From: a candidate division KSB1 bacterium
GTDB taxonomy: Bacteria > Zhuqueibacterota > Zhuqueibacteria > Zhuqueibacterales > Zhuqueibacteraceae
NCBI GenBank assembly: GCA_034506255.1
Contig: JAPDPX010000007.1
Location: forward strand, 186,001 to 250,000
Length of the DNA: 64,000 nucleotides
Direction of reading: 5' to 3'
Under the pieces are notes generated by a model. The model ran no database searches, was not told the DNA's origin, and saw nothing but the letters and a program-made list of their open reading frames with translations. Both the position numbers and the translations under genes were made by a program. Positions 18,401-27,300 of the stretch are shown one piece after another. Every line of letters starts with the position of its first letter. Position 1 is the stretch's first letter.

Positions 18401-20890
18401 ATCATTGCGCACTTTCAGCGGCGCCTGAATTGTTCCTGACTCGGCTTCAATGCGAATATGGCCGTCGGGGGCGGGTGGAGGCGTGATCGCGGCATCACCT
18501 TTGGTCACGACAAAATCCACGGTTTTGCCCGGCGAAGGATTGGCTTCATCATCCACCAGCCTGACCACCAGCGGTTGCGGCAGGGTTGCGCCGACCGAAG
18601 CCACTTGATCATTGCCCGACACCGCCGTGATGCTGGTGGCTTCCTTGATGGGCACCGAAATCGTGATGGCATCAATGGCATTGTCCGCACCGGCGGCGTC
18701 CAGCATGAAACCGGCATAAGGCCCGTTTTCGAGCTTTTGGTTGTCGGTCAATTCCCGGTCAAACTTGCCGTTGATGAAAACCGTAAAGGCGTTGAATTGC
18801 TCGGTGATGTTGTATTCCACGCGCATGACGGTGCCCGGCCCGATTGGCCCACCGAAGGAATTCCCACCGTCGAGTTGTGTGGTGAGATTGCCGTTCTCCA
18901 CGCGCCACAAAACCGTCTTGCCGGAGGAATTGTTGTGCTGAATGAAATAGCCATTCGGGCGGCTGCTGGCGTTGCTCGCCATCACCAAAATGCCGCTTTC
19001 ATTGATCGGGCCGGCCACCGCGGTCGCTGCCCAGGTCAGGGAAACTTCGCGCGGATGGCGGCGGGTGCTCAATACTCCGGCTTGATAACCGGAACCATTG
19101 TTGTGAATGGCGCCATTGACGATCGCCACGCCCGCGCCCACCACCCATCCCTCTCCCAGGGCCGGGCCGGGGCGTTCGAAGTTGTCGGTATAGGCGGCCA
19201 GCAAAGCGGTGGTGCCCTGCACGACATTCGACATCTCGCCGGTGTTGCCGCCGTCATCCACTGCTTTGACGGCGAAATAGTACGTCGTGCCGCCCTGCAA
19301 ACCGCTGACTTCGAGATTCTCGCGCGTGCCGGCAAGCGACGGTGGTTTGAGACCCAGGGCGCGCGTCGCCAGGTTGTAATTCGCCGCGGTGATGGCAGTG
19401 GTGGAATAGCGCACATCGTAGCTGGTGCACTGGCCGATGCTGCCGTCATCGCCGGGCGCGGTGAATTGCAGGGTCACACTTGCGGAGCTGCTGCCGAGCA
19501 CGCTCAGGTCGGTGATGGTGCCGGGTGCGGCCAGATCGCTGGCGGTGGTGGCAAAGAAATCATCGACACCGTTGTTGGTGGCGCCGTTGATTTGCACACC
19601 GGCAAACAACTCGCCCGCGTTGCCCTGGCGCTTGAGGGGATCGACCAGCACGCCGTCGAACACGCCGCCGGTGGTGAGGGTGAACTTGTGGCCGTCGTTG
19701 TCGGTGGCGATTTCGACCCGAAAGAGATCGCCGGCTTTGGGTGCGGGCGCCCGCGCCGGTTCAATGTGAATCGCCGGGTTGACCGGCACGCCGTCGCGCA
19801 GCTCATGCAGCCGGATGGTGTTCTCCCCCGTGCTGCCGTTGACGTTGTGAAACACGAGATAACCATCGGCGGTGTTGGGGTCGGCGCTGTTGAGCATCAC
19901 GGCCAAACCGGTGAAGGCACGGCCGACTTCATCGCTGTTGGCGCCATATTTGAACTCGACAATGCGCGGATTGGTCATCTCTTTGGGAATCGCCAGGAAG
20001 TGGTCCCAGGCATCGACGCTGGAAGTATTGACCAGCTCGTTGTTCCTGATTTGCATCGCGCTGTGGAAGGCCCATTTGCTCCCCAAACCCGGGCCGCTGC
20101 GGTTGAAGTTGTCCTGAAACTCCCGCACCACCTGCGGCGCGTGATTCTTGCGAATCTCCTCGTACCACACCTGGGCAATCACGTCATAGCCGGCATCATT
20201 GGGATGCACATTGTCGAACATGCGCGTGCTCTGCCAGTTGGGATCCGCGAGAAAGCGCGTATTGAGATCCACCAAAAAAATCTTCACCCCCTGTGTGCGC
20301 TTGCTGGCGACCAGATCCGGCAGCAGGGCGTTGAGCTCTTCGATCTCGCTTTGATGGCTGTCCTTGCGCGGCAACAACGTCGCCAGATAGATTTCGATGA
20401 GGCCGTTGAACTGGAAAATATTGTCGATGATTTCGCCGATTTCGGCATGCGTGCTGGTGACCCCCTGATTTTGGCTGAGATCATTGGTGCCGATCAGCAG
20501 CAGCACCAAATTGGCGGGGTTTCGCTGCAAATAATCCTTGACATTGTCACGAATTTGATCGGCGCGGTAACCGCCATGACCTTCGTGCTGAATGTCCGGG
20601 AATCCGCTGCCGCCGCTCAGGCTGCCGACAAAGTCGAACGCGATGCCCTCGTTGGTGAGGCGGGTGTAAAGGCCGCTGCGATAGGCGGCGGCATTGGAAG
20701 AACCGTCACCGTCGGTGATGGAGTCACCCAGCGGCATGATCTTCAACTGGCCGTGGGCTGTGGCGGCGAACAGCAACCCGGCCGCCAGCGCCAGGCGCAG
20801 GCGCCGGCCGGCCGGGTGAAATTTTTCAAGGTGAGTCTCGCGGAGGTGAGCAAAAATGGATAACAGGACGGGAATCCAAGACGTGCTCAC
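12482..20890 (-). CDS. Giant secreted SGNH esterase with 13 bacterial Ig-like repeats and T9SS sorting domain
   Basis: 2802 residues. The start is GTG 20890, with CCAGGAG eight bases upstream; the open frame runs on to 21199 but looks non-coding there. A long basic N-region leads into a signal peptide ending ATAHGQ. Residues about 50-255 form an SGNH/GDSL hydrolase with all blocks: GDSITDG (nucleophile Ser), GGYRADQI (Gly), GTND (Asn) and DNVHPNDAGY (Asp/His). Then follow a concanavalin-like domain ('FNRSGPGLGSKW'), a fibronectin III domain and a second concanavalin-like domain. After these come 13 Big_1-type Ig repeats (pattern GGNNQTG..L..PL.V.V.D..GNPV...PV.F.V..GGG). A CBM6/35-like and a CBM4-like domain are nested in Ig repeats 1 and 3. 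Two more Ig/cadherin-like domains and a Por domain (NYPNPFNPSTT) finish the protein. The hydrolase should remove acyl groups from carbohydrate; the rest is adhesive stalk. Confidence 0.87.
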   Translation of the reverse strand: MSTSWIPVLLSIFAHLRETHLEKFHPAGRRLRLALAAGLLFAATAHGQLKIMPLGDSITDGDGSSNAAAYRSGLYTRLTNEGIAFDFVGSLSGGSGFPDIQHEGHGGYRADQIRDNVKDYLQRNPANLVLLLIGTNDLSQNQGVTSTHAEIGEIIDNIFQFNGLIEIYLATLLPRKDSHQSEIEELNALLPDLVASKRTQGVKIFLVDLNTRFLADPNWQSTRMFDNVHPNDAGYDVIAQVWYEEIRKNHAPQVVREFQDNFNRSGPGLGSKWAFHSAMQIRNNELVNTSSVDAWDHFLAIPKEMTNPRIVEFKYGANSDEVGRAFTGLAVMLNSADPNTADGYLVFHNVNGSTGENTIRLHELRDGVPVNPAIHIEPARAPAPKAGDLFRVEIATDNDGHKFTLTTGGVFDGVLVDPLKRQGNAGELFAGVQINGATNNGVDDFFATTASDLAAPGTITDLSVLGSSSASVTLQFTAPGDDGSIGQCTSYDVRYSTTAITAANYNLATRALGLKPPSLAGTRENLEVSGLQGGTTYYFAVKAVDDGGNTGEMSNVVQGTTALLAAYTDNFERPGPALGEGWVVGAGVAIVNGAIHNNGSGYQAGVLSTRRHPREVSLTWAATAVAGPINESGILVMASNASSRPNGYFIQHNNSSGKTVLWRVENGNLTTQLDGGNSFGGPIGPGTVMRVEYNITEQFNAFTVFINGKFDRELTDNQKLENGPYAGFMLDAAGADNAIDAITISVPIKEATSITAVSGNDQVASVGATLPQPLVVRLVDDEANPSPGKTVDFVVTKGDAAITPPPAPDGHIRIEAESGTIQAPLKVRNDAEAARGKYLTYPAGNTADAKATYTFDIAQAGTYIIWTRSRKNQAPAGSWMVSVDGGSDQIYDVFQGQTSDKWTWNRLSGRGSGTAENPQFNPRQFNFAAGRHTLEFKARYEETWLDKFIITSDLNFIPTGLEDPGFVTDGNGQASAIVTLGQTSGEVKIEARHKSLVPAQFTATAAGGAAVRLADMTNNNQTGTAGKELLLPFSVRVYDANNNPTAGHPVSWVITAGDGRLSSYTSLTDREGKAYTTLTLGHGQADNQVEARSHSNSGTPLTNSPRVFKATAVSGFAKSLNRTGGNNQTATVRTTLPEKIAVRVLEESNAGVPNVPVEFTVKRGGGTLAVQTGFRNGGFESVSGTTPASWSLVNAPTASEVTTSTNAPKAGLRSLEINAARTGVGVSQSPKYAENTNYVLTFWAKVVSGTAQVVWQQSSSTGELLQQTVDLLPAATGESWVQYRLFGVNGVAGSRPLQFKTSGSGHFFIDEVQLYPATDANGRLATTWTVGDTVGSQEVQAVTLVGSLVNNPVSFTANVTAGPAALLRAEGETNLVGSVNQPLSKPFVARVTDVTGINGVSGVAVTFKITAGGGRFQEGGTTRMVTSDASGRAAITLILGGQPNVANTVEASADGLSGSPVIFTGIAATPGSFTKIAGDAQRGSAGHRLKTPLTIRIKDENGNALPGFPVKFEITQGNGHFDGKAAVTINTNAAGDAQAFLTCDPAPGASNRVRASATFNNQPVNGSPQSFTVVNYGLQEIKLAAGNEQSGIVDQFLPNPLAAVVLDSAAQGIAGREVVFKVTEGGGKLEGGVTEKTVKTDSLGQARVRWRLGIRPVVNRATATSNPVLPGSPVQFSATAEVDAPATLSKVSGDSARGVVGNQLGTPFVTKVVDKHGNAVANVAVIFKVTAGGGNLNGQTSDTVRTNAGGLAQVILTLGPAAGSYNNVVEARASNGAIPLTNSPVRFVASAEASKAASVVAESGDRQTGSSGELLAQPFRVRVRDANGNAVKNHPVRFTVVRGGGKFSSGAVDSTVMSNDNGIAQVTLRLGPAVLPDSQIVQAAANDGVNPLKNSPLRFVAFATGGKPSAVTSYVQASGAVPADGVTPMPVTIFVRDVYDNPVPDQAVIIEVTNGPNEISQPTKKTDKEGKTTGSFTSRRAGAKTVTARITSGIAITNGSTVQFLPLAAQQLSLAGGNNQTGNLNAATPEPLRVKVEDRFGNGVAGHPVVFSVKTGEGRFPDGSRSLRVLSNTNGIAETHYVFGSTTGESQIWAEAAGLNNSPIILTANAVNRPARKLVSVGGNDQTGIAGEELPDSITVKVTDTTNRPVANIPVNFAVAFGGGYVSHAVLRSNIYGLATVAWRLGEQVGLNTLRVSSEGLEGSPLDFRANGIGGQPCCLQTVVSTPPSAPVGGTLSVTAFRVSDRFGNGVDGIPVQLELVSGTGMLLTPEAISKDGGLVSFTIIFDQVSGPRKIRARVSTFPIAPLTVTVYARAAAVASMTAVPRTNNQGGTVKKPLNFPLQVKLSDRYGNPVPDEAVNFVITAGGGFLNGQPNLSTTGARSDSNGIASAALTLGPNPGSNRVKVLRSGLPEVEFVANGFTNNFPIFTDVPDRRLTEGEQVEFKLAARDDDGDPIRFGASNLPPGSAFDSLATLVFTWVPNLTAAGIYEPAFYVRDNRGGIDIEIVRLEVLNRNRPPRIISRSPVGDAHPNRPDTTLLTEPGRQARLTLRVQAKDEDGDPLSFMWERNGRPVGGDSAQYTLITAESYNAIKVTVSDGTDHIATDWLIKVPVSLLSFSASTANLRGVLLSWQTSGEIQPAGFNLLRSLSRDGRYHKLNASLLPPQPEGEYSFLDETANAGHRYFYKLEEVEVGGNVTTHGPIQIEVAQPVSFALRQNYPNPFNPSTTIQYQLPHPGQVRLTIFNTLGQVVTRLVNRRQEAGFHTVMWHGRNHAGEPVPSGIYYYRLEVEGGFVETKKMVLAK

Positions 20891-21339
20891 AATGTCATCT
20901 CCTGGGGTAAAATCTCCTGTCGGCTCCGCCTTCGCCGGCGGAAACGACACCGGCAAACCACTCATTTTTGCCTGAGTGTCGGGGCCCTGGCACCTCGCCC
21001 GGGCATGGGGGAAGCCGCGGGTCTTGCACTGAGAATCCTGTGCAGGATTCCGCACCCCGCCCGGAGTCTCGAGGATTTCCTGCGAATTCGGACAGGACGC
21101 TGAGTCTGTCACACGATTCACCGGCAGGGCTTGCCACGCAGCCACTTCTGCCGGGCAAGGCAACCGCGCACGAAGCTGATTTCTGAGGGTGAGGGGCAAA
21201 CACCGGAATGCACGGCGGCAACCCGGCGCCTGCGCCTCACATGCCTTTGGCGTTTGGCAGATGCTGACCGCACGCCAATCCAGCGGAAATTTTGCTGGGG
21301 CAGCCGGGTCAGGCGCTTTGCCTGGCCGGTCAGATGACG
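20891..21339. other. Intergenic region between the two giant paralogues, with palindrome
   Basis: No gene is supported here. An 18-base palindrome, GAATCCTG-TG-CAGGATTC at 21033-21050, lies about 145 bases upstream of the GTG at 20890. It is a candidate operator or mRNA hairpin. A shorter inverted repeat, CACTCA...TGAGTG, lies closer to the gene near 20961-20980. No intrinsic terminator for the gene ending at 21340 could be seen, so read-through between the two giant genes is possible. Confidence 0.4.
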
Positions 21340-24300
21340 CTATTTTGCCAGCACCATCTTTTTCGTCATCACAAAACCCTCCGCCTCCAGACGGTAGTGA
21401 TAAATGCCGCTTGGCACGGGATTGCCATTGCGATCACGGCCGTCCCACACCACGGTATGAAAGCCGGCGGGTTGCTCGCGATGCACCAACAGCCTGACGA
21501 ACTGGCCCAGGGCGTTGTAGATCACCAGCCGCACCTGTGCCGGCCGCGGCAGTTGATATTGAATGTTGGTGCTGGGATTGAATGGGTTCGGAAAATTCTG
21601 GCGCAGTGCAAACTCGGTGGGCACCGCGGCTTCGATTTGAATCGGACCATGCGTGGTCACGTTGCCGGTGGCATCGACATCTTCGAGTTTGTAGAAGTAG
21701 CGGCTGCCCGCAGTGATGTCGGTATCGACGAAGGAATACTCACCGTCGGGCCGCGGCGGAATCAGCCCGCGATTGAGCTTGCGGTAGCCGCCTTCGCGCG
21801 TCACGCTGCGCAGGAGGTTGAAACCGAGGTTCTGGCTCTCGCCGCCGGTGCGCCATTCCAGCTTGACACCGTTTCCGCCGTTCGCGCTCGCCGAAAAACT
21901 GATCAACACCACCGGCACTTTGATCTGCCAGTTTTCAACCACTTGATCGAACCCGTCTGAAATCGTGACGCGCACGTGGTGAAACACCGGCACGCCCACG
22001 AAACGATAGCTGGGGGCATCGCTACCCACCGGCACACCGTTTTGCTCCCAGGCGTAATGCAACCGATCACCGTCGGGATCTTCCGCCACCACACGCATGG
22101 TGAAGCGCGCCACGCCGGTGGAATCCACCACCACCGTGGAATCCATGCCGTTACGGTCGGGCAGGCGGTCGGGAATGCGGCTGATCACTACCGGCGGCCG
22201 GTTGGTGTTCTTCACGGTAATGCGCACGGCCTCGATGTCCACCCCGCCCTTGCCATCGCGCGCATAGAACAACGGTTCATAAACCGGGCCGTTGTTGTGG
22301 GTGTTGAAGTCGGTGCGCCAGGTGAAAAAGCGGGTGTTGAGTGAATCGAAAACCGCGCCGGGGGGCAAATTCGAGGCGCCGTAACTGATGGGATCGCCGT
22401 CATCGTCGGTGGCGCGCAAGCTGAATTCCACGGTTTGATTTTCAAAAACCACCAGATCCGGCACATCCATGAAAATCGGAAACTTGTTGATGTAACCGGT
22501 GGCTTTGAACTCGACATTCGACAAACCGGGTTTGATGGCCACCGCCTGATTGAGGCCGGGCGAGGCGCCCAGCGTCAGGACCGTTTGCGCGATGCCAAAG
22601 GTGTCGCTCAACACCGAGATGCTGGGCAGGCCGTTGAAATTGCCGCCCCCGCCGGTGATCACGAAACTCACCGCCTCGTTGGGCGTGGGGTTGCCGTAAC
22701 GATCCAGCAGCTTCACCTGCAGCGGAAAATTGAGCGGGCGGTTGATGGTTCCGCCCTGGTTGTTGGTGCGCGGCACGGCGCTCATGCTCACCACCGCCGA
22801 GGGTTTGACATAAACCTGCAACAACAGCGGCGAACCGGTCAAACCCGGTGCACTCGCCCGCACCGTGCGAAAACCACTGACATTGTCGCTGTTGTTCAGA
22901 CGGGTGCTGGCGATGCCGCCATTGCTGGTGTAGCTCTCCGTGGCGGTCAGACTGCCACTGCCCTCGACCAATTCAAAGGTGACCTTCTGCCCGTCGACGC
23001 CGTTGCCGTTGCGGTCACTCACCTTCACGCGAATCGGATCCGAAAGACCGCCCACATAACCGTTGACCACGCCGCCGAAAGTTGTCAGACAACAGGCCTG
23101 GCCGCCAGTGCCGTAGGCCGAGAAATCAATCGGAGAGCCTTGCAATCCCTCCGCGCTCACGCGCAGCGTGTTCAAGCCGGCCTGATCTCCCAGCCGCCAG
23201 GCGACCTTGGCCTCGCCAAAGACATTGGAATTCACCACCGGTCGATTGACGCTGCCGCCGCCAAAAGCAATGGTGAAGTGCACCGGGACACCGAAAACCG
23301 GCCGGCCGTTGGCGTCCGTCACGCGCACCGCAATCGAGTCACGCAGCACTTCCCCCGCCACGCCGGTCTGTCCTTCCGTGCCGGTGGGGCCGTTGCCGCC
23401 AACGTACTCCAGTTTGCGCGCCGGATTGTCCTCCGTGTTTTCAATGAAAATCACCGGGGAATTGTCGAGGTTGGCGGATTCGGCATAGACCTGGCTTTCC
23501 CCCGGACTGGCACCGCCGATAAAGTAGGCGCGTGCAATGCCCGCCTCATCCGAGAACACCTGCACCCCGGGCGAGCCGCCAAACATCCGGCCATTGCCAC
23601 GCTTCACCACAAACGTCACCGGATGGTTCGGCACGCCGTTGCCGAAGCGGTCGGAAATCTTCACGGACAGCGGCTCACGCACCGCTGCATTGACGTTGCC
23701 TTTTTGATTGTTGCCGCCGCGCAGCGCCATCTGCTGCGCCGCCAGCGGGGTGAAAGTAACCGTGGCGCCGGCGGTGATCGCAATGCCGCTGGGAATGCGC
23801 GCGGTCACCACTTTCTCGCCGGAACGCGTCGAGGTAAAACTGCCGGTGGTGATGCCGTTGCTGTTGGTCACCTGCACCGGCTGTGTGATGTCATTGGGGC
23901 CGTTGGTCACTTCGATGATGACACTCTCCCCCTTCACCGGATTGCCGAAGCAATCGCGGACGTAAATTGTCACCGGCACCGGCGTCACGCCATCCGCCGG
24001 GTTCCGGCTCGCTGCGGTGGTCACGAAGGATTTGCCGTCACACGGCCGGCCGGGGGTGGCATACGCCACAAACTTGATCGGTGAACCAAGAAGATCGCCG
24101 GTGATGCCATCATTGGCGGTGGCCTGCACGAGCTGGCTGTCGGGCTTGATCACGCCGCCCAGACGATATTGGATGCGCGCCACGCCACTGGCATTGGTGA
24201 CGACCGTCGTGTCTTTGCTTCCGCTGGGATGGAAGCCGCCGCCGCCGTGCTTGACGCTGAACTGCACCGGATGCCCCTCCACGCCATTGCCGTCCTTGTC

Positions 24301-27300
24301 GTTGATGCGCACGCGGAAAAACTCCGACAACAAGTCACCGGCACGGCCGCTCTGCCCCGACCCGCCGTTGTTGACGATGGTCACGGCGCGGCTGGCCGTC
24401 GCCGAAACGCGAAAGCGCACCGGTGAATTCTTCAACGGCACGGAGCCGTTCCTGGCTTCGGCTTCGACCACGTTGTTGAGCAGCCCGGCAGTGGTGCCCA
24501 GCGTGAGCGTCACCTGCGCCTTGCCCTCGGTATTCGTCACCCGCTTGAGGCTTTGCTGACCCTCGAGATTGCCGCCGCCGCTCTTGACCGTGAAGGTCAC
24601 CTCTATCCCCTGGATACCATTGCCATGCTTGTCGGTCACCTGCGCGACCAACGGTGTCGGCAAGGGATTGCCGACCACGCCCTTGCTGCTGTCGCCACCG
24701 GCTTTCACCAGAATTTCCGGCGGCCCAACTTTGGCGATGGCCTTGAACAGCATCGGCGAACCCTGCAAGTTGGCGGGATTGCTGGTGGCGGTCACGCGAT
24801 TCTCAACGGGTTTGGTGCCCAAGCGATACGGCATGCTGGCAAATCCGCTGCTGTCCGTCTTCACGGTCTTCTGCGTGAGGTTGCCCTCGAGTTGCCCCTC
24901 GCCGGCAGTGACTTTAAAGGTCACCTCCTGATTGGCGATCCCCTTGCCGGCCGAATCCCGGATCGACACTTTGAACGGCTCTGCCAGCAACTCGCCCACC
25001 ACCCCCTCCTGATTGTTGCCGCTCTCCAGCTTGATGCGGTTCAAACCTTGCGAGCGAATGCTGAAGCTCTGCGGCGAGCCGGAAACCGGCTGACCATTCA
25101 CGCTGGCGCTTGCCTTGATGCGATTGAGCGCACCGGGAATCGGGCCGCATTTGAACGGCGCGCGCGCCACCCCATCGGCCTCGGTGTTGAGCGTGATCGT
25201 GCTTTTGCCGTTGATCGTGCCGCCTCCCTCCAAAACTTCGAACAGCACCGGATAGCCGGAAATGGCCCTGCCACTGGCGTCGGTGATGCGAAGCGCAAGC
25301 GGCGCATTGGTCAGATAACCGGCGGAGCCGCGCTGGTTGGCGCCACCGGCAATCTCAAACCTGGCCGGCACCGCTGCCACCGCGGAAAAGGTCAGGGGAC
25401 TGCCCGCCAAACCCGCCGCAGAGGCTTCAACCGTGTTGGTGGCGCCATTCTGCGGACCAAGCGTCAGCGTCACAGCGGCCAGACCATCTGCGCCGGTAGC
25501 GCGCGTCAGCGTGGTCACGCCACCTTCGAGTTTGCCGTTGCCGGCGATGACTTTGAACGTCACATTGACTCCGGAGACAACATTGATGCCCGTCACATCC
25601 GTCACTTTCACCACAAACGGCTGGTTGAGTGGTTGATTGGCGGAGCCAACCTGGCCGTCGCCACTGGTGGGGCTGTTTTTCGCCAGCGTGGCGGCCGGTC
25701 CGGCTTTGGCGGTGGCGGTGAAAGCGAGCGGGGAACCGGAGAGGTTGGCACTGCCGGCCAAAGCGCGCGCCCGCACCTCCTGCGTGCCGGCAGTATCGCC
25801 CAGCGTCCAGGTGGCTGTCAGCTCGCCGTTGCTGTCAGTGCTGCTGGTGATCTTGACGTCATCGATCAGGAAATTGGCGGCGCCGGAAGAACGAAAGATC
25901 AGGGCGCGCTCGCCCGCCTGGCCGTTGGTCGCGGCGGCCAAATATTTCACCCAACTGTTGCCGGTGCCCGAAGGCAAAATATCGATGACCCGTTCGGAGA
26001 TATTGCCGTTGGCATCGTTTACCCGCCAGACGACACGGGCGGTGCCGCTCAACACTTTGGCGTAGAAGGACAGGGTGTAGTTGGTGTTGGCGGCATATTC
26101 GAAACTCTGGCTTACACCCACGCCGGTGCGGCTGGTGTTGATTTGCAGGCTGCGATTGCCACTGCGCGGAGAGGACGTGCTGAGCGAAACTTCATTGCCG
26201 GTGGGAGCGCCTTCCAGCGTCCAATTCGCCGGCAAGCTGCCGGTGAAGCTTTCAAAACCGGGATTGCGCAGCGTCGGCTGCAAGCTCACCGTTCCGCCGC
26301 CGCGTGCGACCTCCCATTCCACCGAAAACCACGACACGCCCGCGCCGCCGGCATCGGCCACTTTGGTCACCACCGGTTGCGGCAACCTGGTGCGCACCTG
26401 CGCACTTTGGTTGTTTCCGGACACGCGTGTGATCGAGGCAGCGAGCCTGGCATTGGCGGTGGCGGTGAACACCACCGGTGAGCCGGCCAGCGCAAGACCG
26501 CTGGCATTGTGGCTGCGCGCCTCCACGCGGTGATTGGCCTGAACGCTGCCCAGCGTCAGCGTGGTGGTCGCAACGCCATTCAGATCGGTGACGCTGGTAT
26601 AGCTGCTCAACCTGCCCTCCCCTTCCAGCACCACCCAACTCACCTGATGCCCGGCGACCGGGTTGTTATTGGCATCCCGCACCGTCACGGAAAACGGCTT
26701 CGGCAGGGCCTGTCCGCCGGGACCGGTTTGGTTGTTGCCGTTGTTGGTGGCGGTGATTTCCATACGTGCCGCCGCGCCGCCCGTGGCATTGAGGGTGAAG
26801 CGTGCCGGCGGCAACGAACCATGGGTGGCATCGACAAAAAATTGGCCCGCCCTGTTGCCGAGCTTCACTTCCGCCCGCGCCTTGCCTTCACTGTCGGTTA
26901 CGAAGCCGGTGTCTTCGGTGCCCTCCGGGATGAAATTGACGTCACGCGTGATGATAAACTTGTCCAGCCAGGCTTCGGCATAGCGCACGCGAAACTCGAT
27001 GGTGTGGGTGCCGGGGGTGAATTCAAAAAAACGCGGGTTAAATTGCGGGTTTGTGCCCCGCGTGATGTCATTGCCGCGATCGGAGAGCTTGTCCCACGTC
27101 CAGGTGTTGATTACCTGTCCTTTGAAGACATCATAAATGAACACGTCGAGATTATCGACCTTGATGTCCCAACTGACGGGGGCGCCATAGTTGTTCAGAC
27201 TGCGGGTCCAGATGTAGTAGGTTCCCGCTTCCTGGATTTGGAAGGTGTAAACCGCCTTGGCATCCTGACTGTTGCCGGAGGGATAGTTGATGTACTTGCC

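Noticed and set aside
13088..20863. Long plus-strand open frames (787 and 801 codons) over the SGNH giant gene
   Set aside because: They are antisense shadows produced by high G+C and repeated codon use. The translations are His/Arg/Gly-rich without domains, while the minus-strand frame shows recognisable Ig repeats throughout.
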